64,000 bases of DNA from SKVR01 sp037441525 (GTDB lineage: Bacteria; Bacteroidota; Bacteroidia; Bacteroidales; UBA7960), in assembly GCA_037441525.1 (NCBI GenBank), contig JBBISA010000017.1, positions 1 through 64,000 on the forward strand, written 5' to 3'. This document shows positions 37,039 through 46,463 of the stretch, one piece after another (within the stretch, counting starts at the first letter, position 1; each line of letters starts with the position of its first letter). Under the pieces are notes generated by a model. It worked only from the letters and a program-made list of their open reading frames with translations. It did not search any database and was not told where the DNA came from. Position numbers and translations under genes: made by a program.

Positions 37039-39972
37039 TTAATGAGCGCTATGAAGAGGTAAGAATATTTTTACTGACACCCCCTCCCCATCCTTACTTC
37101 TAATAGTAAAACTTCCATTGAGTGCATTGACACGGTTCTGAATACTTCTCAACCCCATTTTTACCCTCGATTGTTCATTTGAAACAGGTTGTGAATCAAA
37201 ACCTTTCCCGTTGTCGTGGTATCTGAGGGTAAGGATTTGTTGCTTTATATCAAGAACTATTTCTACCAAAGTACATCCGGCATATTTTAGTGAGTTATTA
37301 AGTAATTCTGTTATAACACGATATACTGCCAATGAAATTTCATTTTCAACAGTTTTTAGAGATGATTCAATTGTAAGATTTACTTTAAATTTTTCAAGTG
37401 CATTAATTTTTGCCACATGCGAAACAAGAGCCTTTTCAAGTCCGAAATCGTTTAGAATACCAGGTGTAAGATTATTGGCTATGCTGCGGGTCTGATTAAT
37501 AGCATCATCAACAATTTCGCGACAATATTTTAGAACTCTTTCCTGATTTTCGTCTATTCCTTTCGCCAAAGAATCCTTTTGTAAATACATTTTCAGCCCT
37601 GAGAGTAAAGGTCCAATTCCATCATGGATGTCCTCCGCAAAACGTCTTCTTTCTTTCTCTTCGGTGCTTATAATGGTTTTCATTAAGTTTTGGTTCATCT
37701 TTTTCTGAGCAGTAATATCGCGGGCAATACCAAAAATTTCAAGGGGTAGTCCATCAGCGTTATATTTCACAATGCATGCAGTTTGCAGATATATCATTGA
37801 GCCAACTTTGGACAGAACTTTTGTTTCGAATGAAAATGATTCTCGCTTTTTCGAAAATATCTTATTAACCAATGAAACTATGGATACGCGTTCAGATGGT
37901 GGAGCATATTCCCAAAGATTTTTGTTTTCAAAGGATGTATACTGAAGAATACGCGTTGCTGCTGAATTAATTTTAAGTATCTTGCCGTTGGGATCTACCT
38001 GAAAAACAATATCCGGAACGTTCTCAAACAATTCACTATACCTTGCTTCGCTCTGCAAAAGCTTGTTGGCCCATTCCTGTTTTTGAAGATACGATGTTAG
38101 CATTTCGCAAACAGTTGTAAGTAATACATTTATACTTTGCGAAAACTCATTGTCTATATGCCCGGGGGTGAAAGTTTCAGAAAAAAGAACTTCAAGTTTA
38201 CCTTGTTTATTTTCGCCAAAATAGTGCAGAAAAAGTTGAAAAAAACTTGCATCAATGTCTGGATTACATTTATAAGTTGCTGAATTATGAGTAATTACTG
38301 TTGATACCTTCCCTATTCCAGATACACTGTCGCTTATATCAGTAGCGAGTTTTGCGAATAATACTGATTCATCAAGACCCTGATTAAAATATTCTGAAAG
38401 TTTATTGAGCAGTATCAGCTCATTTAAGCGTGATTTTAATTGCTGTAACAACAGCTGATTTTCTTTCTCCTTTACAATTCTTTCGGTAATATCGCGTCCA
38501 ACTGATTGGTATTCAATAATTCTGCCGTTTTTGTCCGATACCGGGGTGCTAAGCCACTGGTAAACAACAAGCTTGTTATCGGGTCTGACAATTTCGGTTT
38601 CAAAAAAACCAGATTCCCCTTTCCTGATAAAACTTTCAATAAACACAGTGATTCCATCTCTTTGATCAAATGGGAATTTACTTATCCAGTTTGCTCCTAT
38701 CAACTCGTCTGATGTTTTGCCGAAAAAATTACAAAAGCTACGATTAACAAAGGTGATTGATAAATCTTTGTTCCATCTGAGCACAAGGTCGCTTTGTTCC
38801 TGAACCATGGCTCTGTATCTCGATTCACTTTCCTGCAAGAGTTTCTGAGTGGAAAGGATTTCATCAATGTCGAAACAACTGCCAATATAACCATTAAATC
38901 GACCTTTTATGTCGAGTAATGGCTGCCAAAAATTGATTACCCACCTGAACGAGTTAGTATGATGTTTTAATCTGTATTCTATTTCGAACGCTTTCCTATC
39001 GCCAAACTTAAGATCGAAAAATATTCGAACCCCTTCACGATCATCGGGGTGCACTGCTTCAGTCCAACCGGTTCCAAGCTGTTTGTTTATCTCTATACCT
39101 GTAAACTGCACCCAGGTTGAATTAACATAATCAACGTTTCGATATGTATTTATTCGTAAAATGGGATTTGGAAAGTTATCCAGAACCTTAAGATAATAAT
39201 CCAGCGAACTTTTAAGCTTTTGTTCAGATTTTACTGATGTGGTAATATCTTTAATGACCACAGTAACACCATCAAAGTGGTTGTTTACTGTAAAACGGGG
39301 TGAAATACGGGCTGAATAATGAAGAATACCACCAAAAGCTTTAATTGAAAATGTTATTGTTTTTACTTTGCGCAGAAGTCTTGATTCATCGGCACTTTTC
39401 AGTATTAATTGCTCTACTTCATCAGGAAATCCTGCATCGGCCAGACTAACGCCCCTCGAAAACCCATCCAAAAGAATTTTCCCGGTAATTAAATCTGTCG
39501 GAGTATAAAAATCAGCAAATCTACCTTTGGAATCTAACACAAAAACAATGTCTTCGATCGATTCGAGGGCCGAACGCATCACCTCAATTTGCCGGAAGTG
39601 GCTGTCATCGCTATATTTTTCAATACCTGTTGCAGGTGTCAGGGTACAAAAGTATCCCTCGTCAGGATACCAGGTGATGGCAATTAGAAAGGTCAGCAAT
39701 TTATTTTTTTCTACCCCTAAAGGCAGAATCAGGCGAATTGAGTCTGATTTATTATGAATCAGTTGTTTGCATTGCTCATAAACATCCTTTCGTCTGATTG
39801 CCGGAATAAAACTTTGCACTTTTTTATTAAGGAACCAATGAGGGGATCTGGCAAAATATTGGGTAATGTTTTCAGAAATGTCTCTAATTATCCCTTCAGA
39901 TGAACATTGTAAATAAACGATACCTGAGCTGGCAATTTTTTCGAATATTCTATTCTTTGTAGTAGAGGTCAT
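37039..39972 (-). CDS. Multi-PAS/GAF cytoplasmic histidine kinase, HisKA_3 type
   Basis: The 977-residue protein has no membrane helix. Its order is PAS-like (about 12-120), PAS (135-250), PAS (260-385), PAS (390-510), a GAF-like region (520-660), PAS (665-790), then the HisKA_3 dimerisation helix with phospho-acceptor H783 (RRFAEDIHDGIGPL) and the HATPase domain (TELLNNSLKYAG for the N box, DNGKGFD for the G1 box, MGLRSIQNRV). It senses soluble signals through the PAS domains and phosphorylates a NarL-type regulator, probably the one at 36067. The PAS pair at about 135-385 is clearly paralogous to one in the kinase at 40444. The receiver gene ends 11 bases upstream. Confidence 0.93.
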   Translation of the reverse strand: MTSTTKNRIFEKIASSGIVYLQCSSEGIIRDISENITQYFARSPHWFLNKKVQSFIPAIRRKDVYEQCKQLIHNKSDSIRLILPLGVEKNKLLTFLIAITWYPDEGYFCTLTPATGIEKYSDDSHFRQIEVMRSALESIEDIVFVLDSKGRFADFYTPTDLITGKILLDGFSRGVSLADAGFPDEVEQLILKSADESRLLRKVKTITFSIKAFGGILHYSARISPRFTVNNHFDGVTVVIKDITTSVKSEQKLKSSLDYYLKVLDNFPNPILRINTYRNVDYVNSTWVQFTGIEINKQLGTGWTEAVHPDDREGVRIFFDLKFGDRKAFEIEYRLKHHTNSFRWVINFWQPLLDIKGRFNGYIGSCFDIDEILSTQKLLQESESRYRAMVQEQSDLVLRWNKDLSITFVNRSFCNFFGKTSDELIGANWISKFPFDQRDGITVFIESFIRKGESGFFETEIVRPDNKLVVYQWLSTPVSDKNGRIIEYQSVGRDITERIVKEKENQLLLQQLKSRLNELILLNKLSEYFNQGLDESVLFAKLATDISDSVSGIGKVSTVITHNSATYKCNPDIDASFFQLFLHYFGENKQGKLEVLFSETFTPGHIDNEFSQSINVLLTTVCEMLTSYLQKQEWANKLLQSEARYSELFENVPDIVFQVDPNGKILKINSAATRILQYTSFENKNLWEYAPPSERVSIVSLVNKIFSKKRESFSFETKVLSKVGSMIYLQTACIVKYNADGLPLEIFGIARDITAQKKMNQNLMKTIISTEEKERRRFAEDIHDGIGPLLSGLKMYLQKDSLAKGIDENQERVLKYCREIVDDAINQTRSIANNLTPGILNDFGLEKALVSHVAKINALEKFKVNLTIESSLKTVENEISLAVYRVITELLNNSLKYAGCTLVEIVLDIKQQILTLRYHDNGKGFDSQPVSNEQSRVKMGLRSIQNRVNALNGSFTIRSKDGEGVSVKIFLPLHSAH

Positions 39973-39983
39973 TTAAACTTAAT

Positions 39984-40379
39984 CTACATAACTGCGAGCC
40001 CAAGCACTGATTCTTTGTGCAATGGTTTATTAAGAAACTGCTTAACAAACCTATTACCCATAGCTCTCTTATAATCTTCGGCATCAATTGATGAAGAAAG
40101 CATTATTATTTCGGATTTAAGGTGCACAGATTCGGGGAGCTTCTCGAACAATTCAAGGAAACCGAACCCGTCAATCTCTGGCATTCTTATATCGAGAAAT
40201 ATAACACCTGGGATAAGATCCTTGTCGGTACCAGCAACAAATCCAAGATAGTCTATGGCTGCGTTTGCAGAGTTTTTTATTGTTATTGAAGATGTTAATC
40301 CAGCTTTTTCAATTACTCTCTTATTAACCATATTGTCGATATCGCTGTCGTCGATCAATAATACAATATCTAGGTTCAT
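39984..40379 (-). CDS. Single-domain response regulator
   Basis: The 131-residue protein is a lone receiver of the Rcp1/CheY-like type common next to large PAS kinases: acidic pair D10/D11, phospho-acceptor D63 (FLDIRMPEIDG), the Ser in MLSSSID and the Lys in FLNKPL. It has no output domain, so it most likely relays phosphate between, or tunes, the two flanking kinases. It is 64 bases after the upstream kinase gene and 11 bases before the next, within one operon. Confidence 0.93.
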   Translation of the reverse strand: MNLDIVLLIDDSDIDNMVNKRVIEKAGLTSSITIKNSANAAIDYLGFVAGTDKDLIPGVIFLDIRMPEIDGFGFLELFEKLPESVHLKSEIIMLSSSIDAEDYKRAMGNRFVKQFLNKPLHKESVLGLAVM

Positions 40380-40443
40380 ATTTTGACGAAAGTTATTTTT
40401 TGGTAATTCACTAAAACAAAGTCCACATCAGGGAATAAAGATA

Positions 40444-43080
40444 CTAAATAATGTTTTGAGACGCCGACAGTGACACTATATTGTAGTTTTTATTTAGATA
40501 ATTAGGAATCTCAACTGTAAACTTAGTTCCTTTTTCTGGCTCTGTTTTTACCTGTATCTGGCCATCAAGTTTGTCTATAATCTCCTTAACTATATATAAA
40601 CCAATTCCACTGCCCTTGCTTTTTGCATTGCCCCTGTAAAACATCTCGAAAATTCGGGGCATGTGTTTTTCATGAATTCCTGTTCCGTTGTCTTCTACGC
40701 TTATGGAAGCGCTTATCGGCGAAGTTGTGATTGTAATCTCAATAAATGGGTCGTCCTGATCAAAATTATGAAAGCGAAGCGAGTTAGAAATAAAACTGTT
40801 AAGAATAATCTGTACTCGCTTTCTATCAGAAAAAAAGGCTTTTGAATCGTCAATTTTAACTGAAAATCTGATTTTATCAAAATCGTCTATGTATTTATGG
40901 TTCTGTATTACTTTTGGCACCATCGAAACAAAGTCAATACGTTCATAAACTACATCTATTCTTGAATTACGCGAATAATCAATAATATCATGTATTATTT
41001 TATCGAGGCGGGAAACAGATTCCCGTATCATGGATATATATTCGCTTCTATCGTCGTGGTCAATATCTGTTTCCAATAAGTTTAGGACGCCCAGTATAGA
41101 AGTTAAGGGAGATCTTAACTCATGGGATGTACTGTAAACGAAACTATCGAGTTCCTCATTGGTTTTGCGCAACTGACGGTTATTTTCGAGAAGGGTTTTC
41201 TCAACTCTTTTCGATTCGGTAATGTCGTTAAGCACTGCAATATAATGTTGTTCTTTTTTATCTCTAACAGGAGATACATACAACAGTCTCCACTGCTGTT
41301 CTTCGCCATTTCCTGAGAACTGACATGAAAATTCACCTTTGAAGCTGCGACCGTTGTCGAGCACAAACACGAGTTCTTCAATAATTTCATCTGGCAAACT
41401 ACAGCCAAATACCTGCAAAAAGTCGCTACCGATGATCTGATCTTCAGTTAGTCCGGTAAGCTTTTTATACTCAGCATTGGCATAAATTACGGGGTATGAA
41501 GGTGTTTCTTTTCGGATTATAAGAATTCCCTCAAGCGCTGATTCCATGGCACTTCGTTGCAGATAAAGCATATCTTCGGCTTTCCTGCGCTCTGAAATAT
41601 CATAACATGAACCAATATACCCTGCAAAATTGCCATCAAAATTATAGAATGGTCTCCCGGCGTTAATTACCCAATGATAATCACCCGATTTGTGCTTAAG
41701 CCTGTGTTCTATCTGAAAGGCATCTCTTGTTCGGTAAGCATTTACAAGGGAAGTGAGAAAGTTGTTATGGTCGGCAGGGTGTATTTTCTCGTTCCAGTCA
41801 ATCAGAATTTCCTCTTCAAGGGTATTTCCTGTAAAATCGAGCCAGGTTTTATTAAAATAGTCGGGGTGTCGGGCTGAGTTGGTTTTCCAAACCATACTCG
41901 GAAAATCGGCCAACAAGGTTAAATAAAAGTCACGCGCTTTTTTTAGGGTTTCTTCAGTTTTCTTCTGTCTTGTTACATCGCGGCACAACACTGTTACACC
42001 ATCTACCAATCCGAAAGCATTTTTACGTGGAGAAATTTTGGCATTATACCATAATCTTGAACCAAAAGCCTCTAAATAATAATCGATTTGTTCAGGTTTA
42101 TCATCTTCTATAACCTGTTCAATAGTCTGAATATATTTACGTGCAACATCTAACGGAAATCCTACATCATAAATATTCTTACCAATGAAAACATCGCTTG
42201 AAACAGCCAGATGGGCGCCCCCCGATGGCTGGTAATACTCAATAAAATCGCCATCGCGATTAAGTGAAAATAGCAAATCATCAATAGATTCAAGAGTATT
42301 GCGCAACATTTCTGTTTGTTGGTAGAAATACTCATAAACCCTCAATTTTTGGGTAACGTCTTCAATACGTATAAACAATACATACTTCTGACCTACTGAG
42401 ATAAGACTATAGTTATATTCGAGATCTTTGACCTCGCTTTTCGATTTTATATACTTGAGGTTAAATGTTTGGTGGGCACCAGGCTTCATTTCTGATATTT
42501 GGGAGGCAATTATGCTGAAACATTCAGGATGAAGGTCATCTATTTTTTTACCATGCAAACTCTTTGCGTCTGTTGAAAATAGTGAATATGCAGCATTATT
42601 TATCTCGAGAATGGTTCCATCAAATGGATCAACTATGACCTGAGGAGTACTACTTTCATCAAAAAGGTCGCGATGCCTTTGCCTGAGCTGTAAATTATGG
42701 CTTCTTGATTTAGCCCGTCTGAGGGTTTGCTCTAAATAAAAAAACAGCATATCGTCGCTGCCAGGAATCAATACAATCGAAATGTTATCATCTAATTCAT
42801 ATAATGAAAGTTCTTCTTTCTGAACTTCATTTATGAGCACAAGTATTTCAGGCTGGTTGTTGATGTTGCTAAATATTGATGTAAATGCTTTGCAAGTATC
42901 CCAGTCAATTATTAAAACTGAATTCTTGGAAACAATCCTTTCGATAAAGTTTACATTCTGTATTTTTTCGGCCTCAACTGCAACTAATTTAACAGCAAGT
43001 TTATCTTCAATTAAATTAATCTTCTGAGCTATTAACTCTGAACCCGAACAATAATAAACTGACTGGATAGCCTTTAGCAT
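40444..43080 (-). CDS. Multi-PAS cytoplasmic histidine kinase, HisKA type
   Basis: The 878-residue protein has no membrane helix. The first about 130 residues look like a degenerate receiver fold (NSVLIIDWD, PEILVLINE, ISIVLIPGSDD). PAS domains follow at about 135-260, 265-385, 390-505 and 510-635. The HisKA domain has H653 in STSHELRSPLTSIL, and the HATPase domain shows LNSFISNSLRF, VEDNGTGIHE and GSGIGLYIVKEI. The PAS pair at about 265-505 matches that of the kinase at 37039 closely (ISPR, DGVTV, HPxD, RLKH, GYIGSC shared in order). The cognate regulator is probably the single-domain receiver encoded next. Confidence 0.93.
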   Translation of the reverse strand: MLKAIQSVYYCSGSELIAQKINLIEDKLAVKLVAVEAEKIQNVNFIERIVSKNSVLIIDWDTCKAFTSIFSNINNQPEILVLINEVQKEELSLYELDDNISIVLIPGSDDMLFFYLEQTLRRAKSRSHNLQLRQRHRDLFDESSTPQVIVDPFDGTILEINNAAYSLFSTDAKSLHGKKIDDLHPECFSIIASQISEMKPGAHQTFNLKYIKSKSEVKDLEYNYSLISVGQKYVLFIRIEDVTQKLRVYEYFYQQTEMLRNTLESIDDLLFSLNRDGDFIEYYQPSGGAHLAVSSDVFIGKNIYDVGFPLDVARKYIQTIEQVIEDDKPEQIDYYLEAFGSRLWYNAKISPRKNAFGLVDGVTVLCRDVTRQKKTEETLKKARDFYLTLLADFPSMVWKTNSARHPDYFNKTWLDFTGNTLEEEILIDWNEKIHPADHNNFLTSLVNAYRTRDAFQIEHRLKHKSGDYHWVINAGRPFYNFDGNFAGYIGSCYDISERRKAEDMLYLQRSAMESALEGILIIRKETPSYPVIYANAEYKKLTGLTEDQIIGSDFLQVFGCSLPDEIIEELVFVLDNGRSFKGEFSCQFSGNGEEQQWRLLYVSPVRDKKEQHYIAVLNDITESKRVEKTLLENNRQLRKTNEELDSFVYSTSHELRSPLTSILGVLNLLETDIDHDDRSEYISMIRESVSRLDKIIHDIIDYSRNSRIDVVYERIDFVSMVPKVIQNHKYIDDFDKIRFSVKIDDSKAFFSDRKRVQIILNSFISNSLRFHNFDQDDPFIEITITTSPISASISVEDNGTGIHEKHMPRIFEMFYRGNAKSKGSGIGLYIVKEIIDKLDGQIQVKTEPEKGTKFTVEIPNYLNKNYNIVSLSASQNII

Positions 43081-43130
43081 ATTATATCAGCTTTCAAATT
43101 ATAGTAAATTCTCAATGTTATTTATTAAAT

Positions 43131-43970
43131 CTAAAGTTCAGAAAGGGTAAAAGACCGTTTACTTCTGATCCCTTTAGTGGTATTTTCAAGTTCACAACAT
43201 TCGTTGTAGTAATCATGTTCGAACAATAGTACATAATTGTCTGAAGCTGCCCTCTTTAGAAACGATTCCTTTTCTTCCATAGATTGTATTGGATCGATGT
43301 CAAAACTTGGAACATAAGCCAATGGGATGTTAAACATAGTGGCTATAAAATCAGCAGTAAATACTATTTTTCTATCCTTATATTCAATTATTGGAATTAT
43401 TTGTCCTCGGGTATGGCCATTTTTGATTTCAAGGTCAATTCCATTGCAAAAATTCATTTGTTCATGCACCAACTCAATCCTGCCTTGTTCAAACAATGAC
43501 AAATAGTTTTCATGAAAGTATGATGCTTTTTCGCGTGGGTTGGGTTGGTTTGCGCTTCTCCATTGAGATTGAGAACAATAATACGTTGCATTTGGAAAAA
43601 CCGGAACAGGTGTTTTACCATCATCAGCCCATTTTACAGCTCCTCCCACATGATCGAAATGAAGATGGGTTAGAACAACATCCGTAATATCTGATGGTTG
43701 ATATCCATTATTCGCTAATGCCATCTCAATTCCAATCCGGTTAAATATGAAATAATGGCTGAAAAATTTCTCACTCTGTTTATTCCCTAAGCCAGTATCA
43801 AAAATAATCTTTCTTTGGCCTGTATCAACAAGCAAACATCTTGATGAGAGATTTACAAGATTATTCTCATCAAAGAGTACTGTTTTCGACCAGATGCTTT
43901 TAGGTACTACACCAAAACATGCCCCTCCATCCATCTTAAAGCATTCTGGAATAAATGTGAATAATTTCAT
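43131..43970 (-). CDS. MBL-fold metallo-hydrolase
   Basis: The ATG at 43970 is preferred over a TTG two codons earlier. The 279-residue protein has the metallo-beta-lactamase signature THLHFDHVGG (HxHxDH), a Cys/His-containing region around NGHTRGQIIP and FTADF for the bridging Asp. The fold hydrolyses lactones, thioesters or phosphodiesters; lactonase-like members are closest in length and motif order. It is the first gene of the run that continues into the two kinases (50-base gap), so a link to the signal they sense is possible. The 318-base spacer 43971-44288 shows no clear promoter or repeat. Confidence 0.85.
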   Translation of the reverse strand: MKLFTFIPECFKMDGGACFGVVPKSIWSKTVLFDENNLVNLSSRCLLVDTGQRKIIFDTGLGNKQSEKFFSHYFIFNRIGIEMALANNGYQPSDITDVVLTHLHFDHVGGAVKWADDGKTPVPVFPNATYYCSQSQWRSANQPNPREKASYFHENYLSLFEQGRIELVHEQMNFCNGIDLEIKNGHTRGQIIPIIEYKDRKIVFTADFIATMFNIPLAYVPSFDIDPIQSMEEKESFLKRAASDNYVLLFEHDYYNECCELENTTKGIRSKRSFTLSEL

Positions 43971-44288
43971 AAGCAAATCACAAAAAAAGAAAATAACTTA
44001 TGTCGCAATAATACTTAATAATCTAAATTACAGCGCATTAACAAATCAACTCCAAGCAAAAGTAGTAAAATTGCAATTATTTCTTATCAGTATAAAACCC
44101 TAATTTCGCTTAATCTAAAAAATAATTGGACATCTAATCAATAATATTCTTTGAATAAATGCTCTTTTATTAAACCGTTATCTTTTAAAACTTAAAAACC
44201 TTTTCAATTTTTCTAAATTAGATTAATTTTACTTTCTTAAATACGGATTTTTACGTAAAAGGTTTGCCAAAAACATCAATATTGTTAA

Positions 44289-45653
44289 ATGAATTTACAT
44301 TTTATTGCAATAGGTGGCAGTGCTATGCACAACCTCGCTATTGCCATGCATAAGAAGGGGTACAATGTTACGGGCTCCGATGATCAGATATTTGAGCCAT
44401 CGAAAAGCAGGCTTGCATTTTATAATCTTCTGCCTAAACAGTTGGGTTGGGATGACAAAAGAATTCATCTTGATGTTGGAGCTGTTATTTTGGGCATGCA
44501 CGCCAAAGCCGATAACCCAGAATTGCTAAAAGCCAAAGAACTTGGATTAAAAATATACTCGTATCCCGAGTTTTTATACGAACAATCAAAAGGCAAAACC
44601 CGGATTGTAGTAGGTGGAAGCCATGGAAAAACTACTATAACTGCAATGATATTGCATGTATTAAATTATCATGGCATCAACACAGATTATATGGTTGGTG
44701 CTCAATTAGATGGTTTTGATGTGATGGTAAAAATTACTGATGATGCTCCCTTTATTGTTCTTGAGGGTGATGAATACCTGAGCTCACCCATCGATAAGCG
44801 TCCGAAATTTCATTTATACAAACCTCATATTGCCATAATAAGTGGCATTGCATGGGATCATATCAATGTATTTCCAACTTTTGAAAATTATGTTGAACAG
44901 TTTCGGATGTTTCTTGATATAATGGAAGATAATGGAAAACTTATCTACTGCTCTGCTGATAAGGAACTTGCATCTCTGTGCAGCGAACCTCTCAGACCCG
45001 ACTTATGCCGCTATCCTTACGATTTGCCAGAGTACCGTATCGAAAACGGCCGAACCATTATCCTTCATAAAAAAAATGAATACCCTCTTCTAATTTTTGG
45101 CCGACATAACCTGTTAAATTTATCAGGTGCCATGAACCTTTGCCGGCATTTATGCATTTCTGATAAAATGTTTCTTGAAGCAATAAGATCATTCAAAGGG
45201 GCTAGCAACAGGCTCCAAATGCTTGCTGAATCTAAAGATATAGTCGTTTTTAAAGATTTTGCGCATGCTCCGTCAAAACTCATGGCAACCACTCTGGCCG
45301 TAAGGGAGCAATATCCCAACCGTAAGCTGGTAGCTATTATGGAATTGCACACCTACAGCAGTCTTAGCAGGGATTTTCTGATTCAATACAACCAATCAAT
45401 GGCAAATGCCGAAAATGCATTAATATTCTATAATCCTGAGGCAATAAAGCTGAAAAGACTCCCCGAAATATCAGTTTCCGACATCAAATCAGCATTTGGA
45501 AGTCAGAATATTGAAGTATATAGTGAAACAAATTTGCTTCAAAAAAGAATTAGGGAACTTAAAACCAGGGATGCAGCTTTCCTCTTTATGAGCAGTGCAA
45601 ATTTCGACAATCTCGATCTGAACGCAATGGCTAATTTCCTTGTAAGTGAATAG
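44289..45653 (+). CDS. mpl: UDP-MurNAc:tripeptide ligase (peptidoglycan recycling)
   Basis: The 454-residue protein is a Mur ligase: N-terminal Rossmann IAIGGSAMHNLAIAMHKKGYNVTGSDD, ATP loop GGSHGKTTITAMI (near 110-122), LEGDEYLSS, and SGIAWDHINVFPTFENY. The order and length match Mpl rather than MurC (for instance the HAKADNPEL stretch). Mpl joins the recycled tripeptide L-Ala-D-Glu-meso-DAP to UDP-MurNAc in the cytoplasm. It implies a DAP-type wall. It is followed by ung after 38 bases. Confidence 0.9.
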   Translation: MNLHFIAIGGSAMHNLAIAMHKKGYNVTGSDDQIFEPSKSRLAFYNLLPKQLGWDDKRIHLDVGAVILGMHAKADNPELLKAKELGLKIYSYPEFLYEQSKGKTRIVVGGSHGKTTITAMILHVLNYHGINTDYMVGAQLDGFDVMVKITDDAPFIVLEGDEYLSSPIDKRPKFHLYKPHIAIISGIAWDHINVFPTFENYVEQFRMFLDIMEDNGKLIYCSADKELASLCSEPLRPDLCRYPYDLPEYRIENGRTIILHKKNEYPLLIFGRHNLLNLSGAMNLCRHLCISDKMFLEAIRSFKGASNRLQMLAESKDIVVFKDFAHAPSKLMATTLAVREQYPNRKLVAIMELHTYSSLSRDFLIQYNQSMANAENALIFYNPEAIKLKRLPEISVSDIKSAFGSQNIEVYSETNLLQKRIRELKTRDAAFLFMSSANFDNLDLNAMANFLVSE

Positions 45654-45691
45654 TATACACCCATTATGCTAATGAAATAAGTCATCCGGGT

Positions 45692-46390
45692 ATGCATATA
45701 AATCCGCAAATTGAAGAGAGCTGGAAGGAACAACTAAAAGATGAGTTTTTTAAACCTTATTTTCATTTGCTGAAAGAGTTTTTATCAGATGAAAAAAAAA
45801 GTTATACGGTTTATCCACCTGGCAAACAAATTTTTTCAGCATTCGAGCATACTCCATTTGATAAAGTAAAAGTGGTTATACTCGGTCAGGATCCATATCA
45901 TGGTCCGGGTCAGGCTCATGGATTATGCTTTTCGGTGCCGTCAGGAGTACCTCCTCCCCCTTCACTCATTAATATTTTTAAGGAGCTTCGAACGGATCTG
46001 GGAATACCCTTCCCTGGCCACGGCAATCTTACCCATTGGGCTGATCAGGGGGTGCTGCTACTCAACGCAACGCTTACAGTTAGAGCTAACCATGCGGGAT
46101 CACACCAGAAAAAGGGCTGGGAATCATTTACGGATAAAGCAATAGAACTGCTTGCGACTAAAAGAAGTAATCTGGTTTTTATTCTCTGGGGCAACTATGC
46201 TCAACAAAAATGTATTATGATTAATCCACATAAGCATTTGATTTTAAAATCGGTGCATCCATCACCACTTTCTGCTGCCCGAGGCTTTTTCGGTTGTAAA
46301 CACTTTTCAAAAACAAATGAATATCTCTTGAAAAATAACATTGAGCCTATAAATTGGAATATTCCTAAAGTAAGGGCTTTGCCCGTTTAG
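45692..46390 (+). CDS. ung: Uracil-DNA glycosylase, family 1
   Basis: The 232-residue protein carries both family 1 motifs: GQDPYHGPGQAHGL with catalytic D67, and HPSPLSAARGFFGC with H189. It removes uracil from DNA at the first step of base excision repair. The length is normal and no defects are visible. It sits between mpl and the Omp85-like gene, all in the same direction with short gaps. Confidence 0.97.
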   Translation: MHINPQIEESWKEQLKDEFFKPYFHLLKEFLSDEKKSYTVYPPGKQIFSAFEHTPFDKVKVVILGQDPYHGPGQAHGLCFSVPSGVPPPPSLINIFKELRTDLGIPFPGHGNLTHWADQGVLLLNATLTVRANHAGSHQKKGWESFTDKAIELLATKRSNLVFILWGNYAQQKCIMINPHKHLILKSVHPSPLSAARGFFGCKHFSKTNEYLLKNNIEPINWNIPKVRALPV

Positions 46391-46463
46391 CTTTCTGATG
46401 GGCTATTCACTTTCACGGGTCGCAGATTATTCCTATTTTCAACCTTTTACCCTTCAAGATTCA

